Shown: positions 33,899 to 44,872, numbered from the stretch's first letter. The stretch is DNA of 64,000 nt from Vibrio lentus (GCF_030409755.1 NZ_JAUFQE010000002.1:2046001-2110000); one strand, 5' to 3'. The notes: generated from the letters alone by a model not told the origin. Program-made: numbers and translations.

Positions 33899-35110
33899 TT
33901 AGCCTTGGTATTTTTTGATTACTAGCGTTGCGTTCGTACCGCCGAAACCAAAGCTGTTAGACATAACCGTTGTTAACTCTTGTTCACGAGCTTCCGTTAC
34001 GATGTCTAGGCCTGCGCCTGCTTCGTCTAGGTTTGCAACGTTAATGCTTGGTGCGATAAAACCGTTATCAAGCATTAGTGTTGAGTAAATTGCTTCGTGT
34101 ACACCAGCTGCACCTAGAGCGTGACCTGTCATCGCTTTAGTTGCTGAGATTGCTGGGCTGTTGCCGCCAAAGACTTCTTGGATTGCACCAAGTTCTTTAA
34201 CGTCACCAACAGGAGTTGAAGTACCGTGAGTGTTCACGTAGTCAACGCCATCAACGTTTTGCATTGCCATCTTCATACAACGAACCGCGCCTTCACCAGA
34301 AGGAGCAACCATGTCGTAGCCATCTGAAGTTGCGCCGTAACCCACGATCTCACCGTAAATTTTTGCGCCACGAGCAACCGCGTGCTCAAGTTCTTCGATA
34401 ACTAGCATGCCGCCGCCACCAGAGATAACGAAACCGTCACGGTCTGCATCGTAGGTACGAGAAGCCAATTCTGGCGTGTCGTTGTACTTAGTAGAAAGTG
34501 CGCCCATTGCGTCGAACATCATAGTCAGAGACCAATCCAGTTCTTCACCGCCACCAGCGAATACAACGTCTTGTTTACCCAGTTGGATAAGCTCCATTGC
34601 GTGACCAATACAGTGTGCAGATGTCGCACATGCAGAACTCATAGAGTAGTTCACGCCACGGATTTTGAATGGTGTAGCAAGACAAGCAGAAACCGTAGAA
34701 GCCATTGTACGTGGAACCATGTATGGACCAACGCGCTTAACGCCTTTTTCACGGATGATGTCTACAGCGTTAACTTGGTTTAGAGATGAAGCACCACCTG
34801 AACCCGCAACGATACCTGTGCGGTCATTAGATACTTGATCTTCAGTTAAACCAGAGTCAGCAATTGCTTGCTCCATTGAAAGATAAGCGAATGCCGCTGC
34901 ATCACCCATAAAGCGCATTTTTTTGCGATCGATATGGTCAGCAGGGTTCATTTTCAGGTTACCCCAAACTTGAGAGCGCAAGCCATTTTCCTTGAACTGC
35001 TCTGAAGCGGTAATACCTGATTTACCCTCTTTCAGTGATGCTAAAACTTCTTCGACGTTGTTACCGATACTTGAAACAATACCCATACCGGTGATTACGA
35101 CTCGTTTCAT
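33899..35110 (-). CDS. fabB: Beta-ketoacyl-ACP synthase I
   Basis: Elongating condensing enzyme needed for unsaturated fatty acids. 403 residues. The catalytic triad is visible: Cys in [17 protein letters not shown] (about 163), His in [12 protein letters not shown] (about 297) and His in [17 protein letters not shown] (about 332). [18 protein letters not shown] is the typical start. It is divergent from mnmC, as in E. coli. Confidence 0.97.
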   Translation of the reverse strand: MKRVVITGMGIVSSIGNNVEEVLASLKEGKSGITASEQFKENGLRSQVWGNLKMNPADHIDRKKMRFMGDAAAFAYLSMEQAIADSGLTEDQVSNDRTGIVAGSGGASSLNQVNAVDIIREKGVKRVGPYMVPRTMASTVSACLATPFKIRGVNYSMSSACATSAHCIGHAMELIQLGKQDVVFAGGGEELDWSLTMMFDAMGALSTKYNDTPELASRTYDADRDGFVISGGGGMLVIEELEHAVARGAKIYGEIVGYGATSDGYDMVAPSGEGAVRCMKMAMQNVDGVDYVNTHGTSTPVGDVKELGAIQEVFGGNSPAISATKAMTGHALGAAGVHEAIYSTLMLDNGFIAPSINVANLDEAGAGLDIVTEAREQELTTVMSNSFGFGGTNATLVIKKYQG

Positions 35111-35238
35111 GTGACATTCCTATAATTCTAAATTCAGCTAGATGATAACTAAGAAGCCTAACAAAAGTGGTCAGCTTTCCTAGAAATTCGTACAATCCCT
35201 ACCAACATATCGCTTCAAATCACAAAATGATAGATTTT

Positions 35239-37314
35239 ATGACTTCAATTACTAATGCAGAACTGGAATGGAATGAGTCTGGCACGCCAGTTTCAGACCA
35301 ATTTGACGACGTTTACTTCTCTAATGTTAACGGTTTAGAAGAAACTCGCTACGTCTTTTTAAAACAAAACCACCTTCCAGAGCGTTGGGTTGAACATCAA
35401 CAACGCCGTTTTGTGATTGCTGAAACCGGTTTTGGTACAGGTTTAAACTTTCTCGCAGTCTGGCAATGGTTCGATGCTTTTCTTAAAGATAACCCACAAG
35501 CTATGACCAAAGAGTTACATTTCATCAGTTTTGAAAAATATCCTTTAAATAAAGATGATCTGATCAAAGCGCACCAATCTTGGCCTGAATTAGCCCAGTA
35601 TGCGACACAACTCCAAGAACACTATCCGATTGCTCTGCCGGAATGTCACCGCATTGTGTTGGGCGATGGCGCGATCACACTCGATTTATGGTTTGGTGAT
35701 ATTAAAGATTGTATGCCAAACGTGCCGACCCCGCAGGAAGGTTTGGTTGACGCTTGGTTCTTAGATGGCTTTGCGCCAAGTAAGAACCCTGAAATGTGGA
35801 ATCAAAACCTATTCAACGGCATGGCCAAACTGGCAAAACAAGATTGCAGCTGTGCAACGTTTACCGCTGCCGGTTTTGTACGACGCGGTTTAATCGAAGC
35901 CGGCTTTGCAATGAAAAAAGTTAAAGGCTTTGGTACTAAACGGGAAATGATTGCCGGCCGCCTTGATGAGAAGCACGCTCACACCAACATCAAACCTTGG
36001 TATGGCCTAGCTCAACACAGTGATTCACAAGATATCGCCATTATCGGTGGTGGTGTTGCCAGCGCTGCGCTTGCAAAAACGTTAAGCCGACGTGGTAAAA
36101 ACATCACCCTTTATTGTGAACACCAACAAGCCGCTGGAAATGCCTCTGGCAACAATCAAGGTGCCATTTATCCGCTGCTCAGCGAAGCGACATCGAATGT
36201 ATCAAGAATATTTGGTCCGGGCTTATTGTTTGCCCGCCAATTTATTAATCAAGCAGCACAATCAGTAAACTTCGATCACAACTGGTGTGGCGTGAATATC
36301 TTGATGTGGGATGAAGGTTCAACCAAAAAGCTCAACCGTATGTTGGAAGGCAATTTCCACACAGACTTAATTCAGCGCTTAACACCCGAACAAGCGAACG
36401 AAAAGATTGGCTTACCGGTTGATAAAGAAAGTGTTTACTTCCCACTGGGTGGTTGGTTAAGCCCTCTTCAGCTTACTCAAGGTTTGATTGGTAAGTTAGA
36501 AGAGACCAACCAAGTGAGCACACACTATCAGCACCAAGTAACACAACTTGTGTGGTTAGAAGCAGAGCAACAATGGTTGCTGACGATTGAGACACCTCAA
36601 GGTGAAATTCAAACCAAGCACGATCAAGTGGTTGTGGCGAATGGACACAAGTTCACCCAATTTGAACAAACTCGCCCCGTACCTCTCACACCCGTTAAAG
36701 GGCAAGTGAGTCATATCCCGACTACAGAAAACCTCAGCCAGCTAAACACGGTATTGTGTTTTGATGGTTACTTAACGCCACAGAATCCAAATAATGGTCA
36801 CCACTGTATTGGTGCGAACTACGACAAAACCAATATTGATCAAGAGTTTGATATTGAGGTTCAACAACATAATGGCGAGCGCTTACACGGCTCGTTGCCT
36901 GATCAAGCGTGGACCAAAGATGTCGATACCAGTGGCAACTTAGCGCGCCAAGGCATCCGTAGCGTAAGCCGTGATCACCTACCATTCGTCGGTAATGTTG
37001 GTGATTTTGAATCCATCAAAGAGCAATATCAGAATCTGCACAACTTTAATCCGCAGCGTGATGCTATCGACAGTATCGAACCTGTTACCAGCTATCCGAA
37101 CTTGTTCTGCTTTATCGGTTTAGGTTCGCGTGGTTTGAGCTCGACCCCTCTTTTAGCTGAAGTTTTAGCCTCACAAATTTGTGGCGATCCTCTACCTCTT
37201 CCGGTTGATGTGCTCGAAGCCATTCATCCAAGTCGAATGTGGATTAGAAGATTACGTAAAGGCAAAGCGTTAACAGAAGGTTGGGTTTCAACGAAACAAG
37301 CCAGTGCGGAATAG
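35239..37314 (+). CDS. mnmC: Bifunctional tRNA mnm5s2U34 enzyme MnmC
   Basis: Finishes the mnm5 modification at U34 of several tRNAs. The N-terminal SAM methyltransferase half shows [14 protein letters not shown] and [18 protein letters not shown]. The C-terminal FAD oxidoreductase half starts with the dinucleotide motif [17 protein letters not shown] near residue 262 and ends with [16 protein letters not shown]. The start at 35239 gives [12 protein letters not shown], aligning with E. coli MnmC; upstream in-frame ATGs at 35227 and 35167 would extend it without family support. 691 residues, normal size. Confidence 0.94.
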   Translation: MTSITNAELEWNESGTPVSDQFDDVYFSNVNGLEETRYVFLKQNHLPERWVEHQQRRFVIAETGFGTGLNFLAVWQWFDAFLKDNPQAMTKELHFISFEKYPLNKDDLIKAHQSWPELAQYATQLQEHYPIALPECHRIVLGDGAITLDLWFGDIKDCMPNVPTPQEGLVDAWFLDGFAPSKNPEMWNQNLFNGMAKLAKQDCSCATFTAAGFVRRGLIEAGFAMKKVKGFGTKREMIAGRLDEKHAHTNIKPWYGLAQHSDSQDIAIIGGGVASAALAKTLSRRGKNITLYCEHQQAAGNASGNNQGAIYPLLSEATSNVSRIFGPGLLFARQFINQAAQSVNFDHNWCGVNILMWDEGSTKKLNRMLEGNFHTDLIQRLTPEQANEKIGLPVDKESVYFPLGGWLSPLQLTQGLIGKLEETNQVSTHYQHQVTQLVWLEAEQQWLLTIETPQGEIQTKHDQVVVANGHKFTQFEQTRPVPLTPVKGQVSHIPTTENLSQLNTVLCFDGYLTPQNPNNGHHCIGANYDKTNIDQEFDIEVQQHNGERLHGSLPDQAWTKDVDTSGNLARQGIRSVSRDHLPFVGNVGDFESIKEQYQNLHNFNPQRDAIDSIEPVTSYPNLFCFIGLGSRGLSSTPLLAEVLASQICGDPLPLPVDVLEAIHPSRMWIRRLRKGKALTEGWVSTKQASAE

Positions 37315-37420
37315 TCGATTCTAAACTAGGTCTAAATATTCAAATAAGTATTCGGCCGTGTTGATCTTACGAGCTAATTTTTGCAGCGAAAGGCCAACAT
37401 GACCTAGTACGACCCACAAA

Positions 37421-37457
37421 AAAGCCCGAGCATCTCTCAATGCTCGGGCTTTGTTTT
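37421..37457. terminator. Bidirectional terminator between mnmC and FMN reductase gene
   Basis: Perfect 12-bp stem AAAGCCCGAGCA (37421-37432) and TGCTCGGGCTTT (37441-37452) with T-rich flank on plus and A-rich on the left. Confidence 0.85.
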
Positions 37458-37520
37458 TCTAATCTTGTTTACGTCGCTGTTTATTGCTTTTCAGCGACTC
37501 GTAACTTTACTTTCCGCTTT

Positions 37521-38042
37521 CTACAGCTTAGCAATCGCGTCTTTAATTTGAGCGGCAATCTCTTCGTTGCTGATTGAACCCGACTCAAAATCAAAGTTAT
37601 CGTAGAAGCTAGGTACTGAAAGTGATGCCTTAACGTTACCACCAAAGTAAGGAGCCGAACCTGTCGCTGCGCCAAGTACTGTTTGTGCGCCACCTGGGCC
37701 TGGTGATGTCGCTAGGTAAACCGCAGGCTTCTCACCAAACACTGAGCGTTCAATACGTGTCGCCCAATCAAATAGGTTTTTGTACGCCGCAGGATAGTGG
37801 CCGTTGTGCTCAGCGAAAGAGATAACAAATGCGTCCGCTTCTGCTAGGTCACGCAAAAAAGCTTGAGCGCCTTCCGCTTGGCCAATCTCTTTTTCAGTGT
37901 CTTCACTGAACATAGGAACATTGTAATCGTTGATGTTTAGAACTTTGACTTCAGCACCTTCAATCAAGTTAGCTGCGTAAGTTGCTAGAGTTTTGTTGAT
38001 AGAGGTAGAGCTGGTGCTTGCGCCGAATGCGATAACTTTCAT
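37521..38042 (-). CDS. NADPH-dependent FMN reductase family protein
   Basis: Flavodoxin-fold oxidoreductase of 173 residues. The FMN phosphate-binding start VIAFGASTSSTSINKTLATY, the middle block DAFVISFAEHNGHYPAAYKNLFDW and the third loop ATSPGPGGAQTVL fit the NAD(P)H-dependent FMN reductase family (quinone/azo-type). It is a single gene; its physiological substrate is unknown. Confidence 0.88.
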   Translation of the reverse strand: MKVIAFGASTSSTSINKTLATYAANLIEGAEVKVLNINDYNVPMFSEDTEKEIGQAEGAQAFLRDLAEADAFVISFAEHNGHYPAAYKNLFDWATRIERSVFGEKPAVYLATSPGPGGAQTVLGAATGSAPYFGGNVKASLSVPSFYDNFDFESGSISNEEIAAQIKDAIAKL

Positions 38043-38229
38043 GATGTGACCTTTTCTGTGATTCTGTTAAGTGGGATTAGAATAACGTAGTCAGAAAATG
38101 GAACCATCACAAGAAATGAACGGACTCATTCAAAAATTTCGAATGAGTCTCAAATTATAGGTTCGCTCAAAAATGAGGGGGAGAGTTGTGAGCGACTAGC
38201 GCTAGACGAATAATGCTAAACGACTAAAG

Positions 38230-38493
38230 TTAAGCTTGGTTTTGCAGCTCAACCCAAAGGTCATTAACGATCGTACGATCGGCTGGCGTCAATTCAGAAC
38301 GTGCGTCTTCTAGGCTCTTCTCAATACGCAATTTCACTTCTGCTAAGTCTTCAATGCCGTCTTCTTCACATGAAGCCACTGAAAGAGAAATATGACCACG
38401 TAAGTAACCACCAGCAAACAGTTCATCATCTGATGCGTTTTCAATGCGAGCATCAATTACTTCAAGTAGTTTTTCTTCAAATTCGATAATCAT
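38230..38493 (-). CDS. yfcL: YfcL family protein
   Basis: Small acidic protein of 87 residues. MIIEFEEKLLEVIDARIENASDDELFAGGYLRGHISL-type sequence matches the YfcL family of enterobacteria and vibrios. It begins 9 bases after epmC, so they form one operon, as in E. coli (yfcM-yfcL). Molecular function is unknown. Confidence 0.85.
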   Translation of the reverse strand: MIIEFEEKLLEVIDARIENASDDELFAGGYLRGHISLSVASCEEDGIEDLAEVKLRIEKSLEDARSELTPADRTIVNDLWVELQNQA

Positions 38494-38502
38494 AATATTC
38501 TC

Positions 38503-39033
38503 TTATTTCACAATAAATTGGCTAGCACATAAAGGTTCTACATCGTAGAAGCTGCGCAATGCTTCAGAGAGCATTTTTACGCGAGGCGGAAGGCCAACTT
38601 CAAAGATACCCATGACTTCGCTGTGTACTTTATTCATAAAGGCCAAACGATCTGGCTCAAAATCGCCGTGTAGATTGTCACAGCTGACATTAAAAGGAAA
38701 GCCTGCGCTCGTCGCAATGATCCATTCATACGCTTGTGGGCGAATTTCTACTTTTTCAAACTCAGCTTGAACCGACTCAGTGCGACCATCTGGCTCATAC
38801 CAATAGCCAAAATCTTCCAATAAACGACGCTCAGGGCCAGCAACACACCAGTGCGCTATTTCGTGTAGCGCAGAAGCGTAAAAGCCACGTGCGAAGACAA
38901 TTCTGTGGTGTGGGATATCATCATCGGCAGGCAAGTAAATAGGCTCATCTGCGCCTAACTCTAATTTAGTATTAAAGCTGCCATAAAAAGTCTGATTAAA
39001 AATATCGATAATGTCGGAATATTGGTGCGTCAT
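38503..39033 (-). CDS. epmC: Elongation factor P hydroxylase
   Basis: Hydroxylates the beta-lysylated lysine of EF-P (formerly YfcM). 176 residues from the ATG at 39033 (MTHQYSDIIDIFNQTF). The metal-binding SALHEIAHWCVAGPERR motif near residue 55 and the YWYEPDGRTESVQAEFEKVE block are typical. A longer frame reaching 39234 would run through the divergent gene's control region and is not used. Confidence 0.9.
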   Translation of the reverse strand: MTHQYSDIIDIFNQTFYGSFNTKLELGADEPIYLPADDDIPHHRIVFARGFYASALHEIAHWCVAGPERRLLEDFGYWYEPDGRTESVQAEFEKVEIRPQAYEWIIATSAGFPFNVSCDNLHGDFEPDRLAFMNKVHSEVMGIFEVGLPPRVKMLSEALRSFYDVEPLCASQFIVK

Positions 39034-39334
39034 AAAGCTTGCTTGAAATGAAATAAACACGCGTATTTTGCTTTGTTTTATCGGCTTGGTAAAGCCCCTA
39101 TCAGGCGTAATGTTAACGACGCCAGTGCTCTCCACCAGCACAAAGCCACCTATCTCTACGATAGATAACCTCAAGTTACTCCAATTGATTAGTTCAGCTA
39201 ATCTGAAACCTCGATTCACGGTACAAATATTCATTCGTCAAAGGCCATTTTTACTACTACACTCGCGCTTCATTTTTATATCCCCAAGGCCTATAACTCT
39301 CCAATTTATAGACCTAAATAATAGAGCTACAGCA

Positions 39335-39958
39335 ATGCTACTAAGTGTTTTGTATATCATTGGCATCACGGCAGAAGCCATGACCGGCGCTCTCAGCGCT
39401 GGCAAACAAAAAATGGATTGGTTTGGTGTAATGTTGGTTGCGAGTGCAACGGCAATTGGCGGCGGTACAGTACGAGATATCTTACTTGGCCATTACCCTT
39501 TAGGTTGGGTTGAAAATCCACAATATCTGGCGATCACCTGTATCGCAGGTGTCATCACGACCGGACTCGCTAAATGGGTAATCAAGCTAAAAGGGTTATT
39601 CATTCGTTTGGATGCGCTGGGGCTTATCGTATTCAGTATCATTGGTACTAAAGTGGCGATGACCATGGGTCTGCACCCAATGATTTGTATGGTGTCTGCA
39701 TTGGTTACTGGCGTATTTGGTGGCCTGTTGCGCGATCTTATCTGCCGTCAAACGCCACTGGTTTTACATGAAGAGTTGTATGCATCTGTCGCCCTTGTCG
39801 CTTCAGGTTTATACCTAGGTTTGCTTGAGCTTGGCATAAACGACGTAACAGCAACGATTGTTACGCTTGTGGTTGGCTACTTGCTGCGTATGGCTGCCGT
39901 AAGATTCAAATGGCGCTTGCCTTCGTTCCAGCTTGATCCGGAAAGCTCTGTGCATTAG
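39335..39958 (+). CDS. TRIC (trimeric intracellular cation channel) family protein, YicG type
   Basis: Seven-TM inner-membrane protein of 207 residues with two UPF0126 repeats. The Gly-rich kinks that define the family are present twice: ATAIGGGTVRDILLG near residue 38 and TGVFGGLLRDLIC near residue 125. Prokaryotic TRIC proteins form homotrimeric monovalent-cation channels. The start at 39335 gives the family length; a longer frame from 39068 overlaps the divergent epmC gene. Confidence 0.88.
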   Translation: MLLSVLYIIGITAEAMTGALSAGKQKMDWFGVMLVASATAIGGGTVRDILLGHYPLGWVENPQYLAITCIAGVITTGLAKWVIKLKGLFIRLDALGLIVFSIIGTKVAMTMGLHPMICMVSALVTGVFGGLLRDLICRQTPLVLHEELYASVALVASGLYLGLLELGINDVTATIVTLVVGYLLRMAAVRFKWRLPSFQLDPESSVH

Positions 39959-39980
39959 ATATTCTCAATAACGCAGAATA

Positions 39981-40018
39981 TAAAAAGGGTTGCTTCATTA
40001 CGAAGCAACCCTTTTTTG
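39981..40018. terminator. Bidirectional terminator between yicG-type gene and aroC
   Basis: Perfect 12-bp stem AAGGGTTGCTTC (39985-39996) and GAAGCAACCCTT (40002-40013), T run on plus and A run on the other side. Confidence 0.88.
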
Positions 40019-40066
40019 TTTCTATCAAATCAGTTTCAATTCTGTTTTGAATAAAACGAAGCAGAA

Positions 40067-41152
40067 CTAGATTTTTGGCGTTTCTGTTGTCACACCAAAG
40101 TTTTGACCACGATGACGTAGCAAGTGATCAAGCAATACAATCGCTAACATCGCTTCTGCGATAGGCACTGCACGAATACCAACACATGGATCGTGACGAC
40201 CTTTAGTGATTAACTGCGTTGCTTCACCGTCTTTAGTGATCGTGTCACCAGGAACAGTAATGCTTGATGTTGGTTTAAGCGCAATACTTGCCACAATATC
40301 TTGGCCAGTAGAAATACCGCCTAAGATACCGCCAGCGTGGTTGCTACTGAAGCCTTCTGGAGTTAATGGATCACGATGTTCACTACCGCGTTGATTAACG
40401 ACATCGAAGCCATCACCAATCTCAACACCTTTCACCGCATTGATGCTCATTAGAGCGTGCGCGATGTCTGCATCTAGACGATCAAAGATTGGCTCACCAA
40501 GGCCTACAGGCACTTTAGTCGCAACCACTTGAATCTTCGCACCGATAGAGTTGCCTTCTTTTAGCAAGTCACGAATCAGTTGGTCAAATTCAGGCACTTT
40601 GTCGGCATCAGGGCAGAAGAAAGCGTTGTTTTCGATCTCGTTCCAATCCACTTTATCAATTGAGATATCACCCATTTGAGAAAGATAAGCTTGGATTTCA
40701 ACACCAAATTCTTGCTTAAGGTATTTCTTCGCAATCGCACCTGCCGCGACACGCATTGCAGTTTCACGAGCAGAAGAGCGACCGCCACCTCGGTAATCAC
40801 GCACACCGTACTTTTGATGGTAGGTATAATCAGCGTGGCCAGGGCGGAACTTGTCTTTAATTTCGGAATAGTCTTTAGAGCGTTGGTCTGTATTTTCAAT
40901 CAATAGACCAATAGAAGTACCCGTAGTTTGGCCTTCAAATACACCTGATAAGATTTTCACTTCATCCGCTTCACGGCGAGCCGTTGTATAACGAGAAGTA
41001 CCTGGGCGACGACGATCCAAATCTCTTTGAAGGTCTGCTTCGGTAATTTCTAATCCTGGTGGGCACCCATCTACGATACATCCTAGTGCGATACCGTGAC
41101 TTTCTCCGAACGTAGTCACGCGGAAATGTTGTCCGATACTGTTTCCTGCCAT
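40067..41152 (-). CDS. aroC: Chorismate synthase
   Basis: Last step of the shikimate pathway; uses reduced FMN. 361 residues from ATG 41152 ([20 protein letters not shown]), the same length as E. coli AroC. The three signatures are present: [34 protein letters not shown], and [18 protein letters not shown]. It is the last core gene before the island. The upstream frame extension to 41176 (eight residues) is possible but not conserved. Confidence 0.96.
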   Translation of the reverse strand: MAGNSIGQHFRVTTFGESHGIALGCIVDGCPPGLEITEADLQRDLDRRRPGTSRYTTARREADEVKILSGVFEGQTTGTSIGLLIENTDQRSKDYSEIKDKFRPGHADYTYHQKYGVRDYRGGGRSSARETAMRVAAGAIAKKYLKQEFGVEIQAYLSQMGDISIDKVDWNEIENNAFFCPDADKVPEFDQLIRDLLKEGNSIGAKIQVVATKVPVGLGEPIFDRLDADIAHALMSINAVKGVEIGDGFDVVNQRGSEHRDPLTPEGFSSNHAGGILGGISTGQDIVASIALKPTSSITVPGDTITKDGEATQLITKGRHDPCVGIRAVPIAEAMLAIVLLDHLLRHRGQNFGVTTETPKI

Positions 41153-41381
41153 TACTTCCTCTAAATCAGCCATCAATCAGAAGGTTTGATTCCTAAACCA
41201 ACCAGCTAATAGCTTTACTTGTCTATTCTTCGTGAATTCATAGTGGCTTTATTACCAAATGATGTAAACCCCAAAAAACGAACAATTTTAACTTTCTATT
41301 ACATGAGCCGAATGAAATGAATAACGAGAGAAAATGAGTAGCGCTTTAAGAGAAGTACTTTTAGTATGGTAGAAAAGCAAA

Positions 41382-41416
41382 AAACCCGACAACTCAGAGA
41401 GTTATCGGGTTTCTTT
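41382..41416 (-). terminator. Terminator of the disrupted tRNA locus
   Basis: On minus, stem AAACCCGATAACTC with GAGTTGTCGGGTTT (one mismatch), followed by a T-rich stretch TTTTTGC. It stands directly downstream of the tRNA 3' fragment, as expected for the original tRNA gene. Confidence 0.8.
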
Positions 41417-41422
41417 AAATAG

Positions 41423-41450
41423 TGGTACGCCCTGAAGGATTCGAACCTTT
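41423..41450 (-). tRNA. 3' fragment of a tRNA gene (island att site)
   Basis: Minus strand ends in the complete T-loop GGTTCGAATCC, a 7-base acceptor strand AGGGCGT, discriminator A and encoded CCA. Upstream of the T stem the sequence turns to unrelated AT-rich DNA, so the D arm, anticodon arm and 5' acceptor strand are missing. The acceptor strand best resembles tRNA-Arg(UCU), from memory of E. coli argU. This is the classic scar left when an element integrates into the 3' end of a tRNA gene. Confidence 0.8.
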
Positions 41451-42256
41451 ATATTAGGTTAATTTTTTAGTCAGTGAGTGAATGAGTGAGTGAGAAAACC
41501 TTTAACAACTGCTTTAAAAAGAGCTCCCTGAAGTTCCATAACCTAAAAATCATCAACATACCATCACACCACTGGTGCAATGGTGTGTGTTTTTTAACTA
41601 TATCATGATCATTAGTTCGTATGTTGATTATGAAGCATAACCCTAAACCATCATTGAAATATTATTCAAAATATGTGAATAGTCTGATGTTTTATAGCTA
41701 TTCGCATAACCCATTTCGAAAAAGTTGAGTTGAGCAGCTTTTGTGTTCGATAACCCTAAACAACTCAATAACATCAGCCAAAGTTACTCAGCACCATTGT
41801 ACAAATCGACCATAGCTCTAGATCTTATAAAGAGCTGTTAGCTTTGCCCCAAGCCATTGCGCTTTTCTGTGGTTTTGAACTAGCACACAAACACCTTGGT
41901 AAATGCTCTGTTCTGTAGCACCTTCACTCGTGAGTGAGTCAGTGATTGTCTACGCGTGGACAATGATGGACAACAGATTCAAAAAGAGTGATGCGTAATA
42001 CACAACATATAGTATTAGAAATGATGAAATTCCCCTTAACATACGATAAGCGACATCACCAAGCTTCGACCTCATTGCAGCTGTAACACGCATTTGGACA
42101 CAAACGCGCCAGCGATAATTGTGCTGGTACGCCTCTGGACGAAAGAGAGATTGGTCTATCAGTTAGCTCGAAACTGAACAACGATATACACTTAAAGAAA
42201 TTTCTACGATTCGGTTCGCCATGAAACTCATTGAAAAACAATCTGAGGCTTAAAAA
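41451..42256. other. Gene-poor left border of the island
   Basis: No convincing gene. It holds a run of GTGA/ATGA-like 4-mers (about 41473-41494), a hairpin CACACCA/TGGTGTG (41565-41587) followed by six T, and AT-rich sequence. A minus-strand frame at 42056-42241 has no ribosome site or family likeness. Confidence 0.6.
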
Positions 42257-42460
42257 ATGAAAAATATACCAAAACTAAAGGCATTCAGACTCGAGGGAAT
42301 ACCATATCCAGTTGTTGACCCCAGTTCATTACCTGTTGAGTTATTGCAAGCATTAAATAAATACATGGTTGGTAAAACTGTTTGCCATGCCATCTACATT
42401 TACATTGAGGATTGGGAAGATTTTTGCTGTGCTATAGAACGTGAGGGGATTGATGCCTAA
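42257..42460 (+). CDS. Small hypothetical protein (67 residues)
   Basis: Starts MKNIPKLKAFRLEGIPYPVV and contains an aromatic, acidic second half YIYIEDWEDFCCAIEREGID. GAGG lies 9 bases before the ATG. No membrane segment or known domain is recognised. It could be a real small cargo gene or a remnant; composition is protein-like (balanced, with clustered aromatics) rather than random. Confidence 0.45.
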   Translation: MKNIPKLKAFRLEGIPYPVVDPSSLPVELLQALNKYMVGKTVCHAIYIYIEDWEDFCCAIEREGIDA

Positions 42461-43243
42461 CTCGATAGCCACTGTTGAACTAGTAATCAATGAACTACTT
42501 CAAGTATAGGAAACTTAATTAAAAATAGGATCTTCAAACGCTTAAATATAGTTGAAATAGATAATCCAGAAAACGCGGAATTAATCTTATTTGGCAAGTA
42601 ATTCCGCAATGCTCAAAAACGACGAAAGGCATTGAATTATGGAAAGCTAACAAGGTTTTTATTTTGATAGATGAAGACTAAAGCGCTTGGTCTGAACCTG
42701 TAGTTCAGAACCCCCTATAACGCTAAAGATAAGCCAGCAACTGCACCAAGTTTTTCAGAGATTTAGATAATTTCTTCATGCTCGGTTCCTTCTTGGTTGT
42801 AGTTGATGTTAAAATTACCTCATCTTTGGGGCTTGCTAGTCAATGGATAGCTTGTTGTCAGACAAGCCTCTGCTTTTACGTAGTCAGTGATTTCGTAAGT
42901 GGCACAGATGCGACTATCGATTGTGCTTTCAGCGCCAATATGCTTTAGCCTACTGTGTTAACCATATCGAACTTTTATAAATTACCAATCAATTTAGTTA
43001 GTAGTACGGGCTAAGAATGTTTGGGGAGGCAATTAGCTAAACAACGAGCTGTATCCGTTGTGCCTAGGGGTAATCATACAGCTCATCAACGTTATAGACA
43101 TGCCTTTCTATGACTCCGCTCGCCTGAAGAAAAACACTCAGATACGCCCCCTTCTAAAGTCGATTACACAATTTACTAATATAGAGGCTCGGGCTTGTTC
43201 AACACTCGGGATTTAACGCTGGCTACACAGCGCTTAATCCTTG
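42461..43243. other. Intergenic stretch at the 3' side of the first ATPase module
   Basis: I see no convincing gene in these 780 bases. A block near 42488-42512 (ACTACTTCAAGTATAGGAAAC) resembles block B of the island spacer repeats. At 43030-43090 an inverted repeat GAGCTGTAT/ATACAGCTC may be a degenerate spacer hairpin or terminator of the minus-strand ATPase gene. Confidence 0.45.
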
Positions 43244-44539
43244 TTATATTTCAAGCAATGGAGAGTGTAGATCATCTGTTAAGTCAGCATAATCATAAAG
43301 CTCTTCTTTATCCTGATACTCTCGCCATAGTAAGAATGAACGATCTACGATTTTTATTCGCATTGTATTTGCATCATATTCAATTACTATTGGTTTAATT
43401 GAATGACGTAGTTGGAGGTCTACAGCTCTACGCAAAAACTGAGTTAGCTTTCTTTGAGTAACAGCTGAGCTTTTGGGATGTTTGCGAGCAATACAACGCC
43501 GCGCAGCAGCTACTGTAAGCCCTTTTTCCAAATGAGTTAATTCCGTATCAATGATGGCGTATAAAATCCACTTATATAGGTCCAACTCAGTTTGATCGAA
43601 ACCAGCACTAAACTCCGTTAAAAACTTGTAGTAACGTGCATTATGGCTACCTAAGATATCTTTTATGTTTTCTGCTACCTTAAAATGCTCTCCGACAATT
43701 ACCGTTTCAGGTTGCGTCTGATTGACATCTTGACTCTCACAAGCCAGCAAACATAATTGCTGAACCAAAAAGATACTCCCATTACTATTTTGCTTAACTT
43801 CTTCTTTAAAATCATCCGAAAATGAGATATTTAACAGTGATTCACTGTTAAAAAACAGCATGTCAAAATCTTCTCCAGACCAGAGGTCAGCATTAATAGA
43901 TATAACACGACCAGTTAGGTCGCCATTGTGTACAGTAAGTCGGTCAACCTCTAACCACACTCCAACTATAATAAAACAAATGTCTGAACTTTCATGGAAA
44001 GCTTTCAACGCAACTGAAAAGTCAATTTGGGTTGATTCAGGTAAGTAGTGAAAATCTTCAATTACAATGAACTTTGTAAAATTAATTTCATGTAGAGCTC
44101 GAATGATATCATTTACATCCGATGGATCTAATTCTAGGTTTTTCTTATTTACCTGCCTTGCTTTTTCCTTGCTTACATCACAATTTGCTTTGGGTCCAGC
44201 GAGAAATGGTATATCGAACCCTACAGAAATTTTACTTGTCCCTTTATGGGTTTTGCTCTCTGAAACTGATACAAGATAACCTGCTTCTTTTAAGATTGAT
44301 ATATGAAGGTCTTCAAGCTTCCAATTGTTAGAGCAGGTTAGAACGATAAAATCATCATCTTGAAGGTTCCATTTTCGTAAAGATGTTTTTCCTTGCTTCG
44401 AGCTACCATGCACAACAATATGAGAATCTAGTGACAATGCGTTAATAAATTTCTCATCTACACTCTTGCGTGTTACGTAGTTTTTCGGTAGGCCCCTTGA
44501 TGTTCTGAAGACATCATTGATAGTTACTACTTTTTCCAT
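43244..44539 (-). CDS. P-loop ATPase of unknown function, probable defence protein
   Basis: 431 residues. Walker A VVHGSSKQGKTSLRKW lies near residues 42-57 and Walker B KFIVIEDFHYLPE near 155-167, so this is a P-loop NTPase with an acidic EDFHYL catalytic block. The middle (about 180-310) is the small helical lid region, and the C-terminal part carries the basic stretch RRCIARKHPKSSAVTQRKLTQFLRRAV, resembling a winged helix. It stands alone as a one-gene module. AGAGGT precedes the ATG. AAA/STAND-like ATPases of this size occur in defence islands; here the function is inferred from context only. Confidence 0.7.
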   Translation of the reverse strand: MEKVVTINDVFRTSRGLPKNYVTRKSVDEKFINALSLDSHIVVHGSSKQGKTSLRKWNLQDDDFIVLTCSNNWKLEDLHISILKEAGYLVSVSESKTHKGTSKISVGFDIPFLAGPKANCDVSKEKARQVNKKNLELDPSDVNDIIRALHEINFTKFIVIEDFHYLPESTQIDFSVALKAFHESSDICFIIVGVWLEVDRLTVHNGDLTGRVISINADLWSGEDFDMLFFNSESLLNISFSDDFKEEVKQNSNGSIFLVQQLCLLACESQDVNQTQPETVIVGEHFKVAENIKDILGSHNARYYKFLTEFSAGFDQTELDLYKWILYAIIDTELTHLEKGLTVAAARRCIARKHPKSSAVTQRKLTQFLRRAVDLQLRHSIKPIVIEYDANTMRIKIVDRSFLLWREYQDKEELYDYADLTDDLHSPLLEI

Positions 44540-44872
44540 TCTGACCTCTGAAATATAACGCTTAATAGACGGATTTTTCCGTACTTATATGCAACCAATC
44601 ATAACGCCAATTATACTCACGCTCAATCGAAAGCCCGTACCGCCTAGAGCCAAGAATGATGATGATCTTTTCCCTTGATTCGGATTAGGTTTGATAGAGA
44701 AAACGCACGCCCCTAAAATTTGTAGCGTATTTATTCCAACTGATTTTGGGGTATTTCTGAGATAGAACGTACCACGAGTAAAATTCAGCCTGTGAAGGTT
44801 TTGGACAAAACCTTCTTAGAGCAATAGCTTAAATTAGAAAAATGCGGATAACTTTGAGTATCGTAAAGTCGC
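44540..44872. other. Intergenic spacer between modules 1 and 2
   Basis: Holds spacer repeat copy 1 and the promoter region of the minus-strand ATPase gene. A local hairpin TACGGAAAAATCCGTA-like (about 44569-44585) lies upstream of the ATPase start. No gene seen. Confidence 0.5.

Noticed and set aside
35161..35180. FadR-like half site GTGGTCAGC upstream of fabB
   Set aside because: Only one half (TGGTC) matches the FadR consensus; the other half is lost, so I do not call it.
39034..39234. N-terminal extension of epmC
   Set aside because: It would run antisense through the upstream region of the TRIC-family gene and has no counterpart in EpmC proteins.
43195..43398. Small plus-strand frame opposite the end of the ATPase gene
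   Set aside because: Overlaps the minus-strand ATPase coding region; no start signal.
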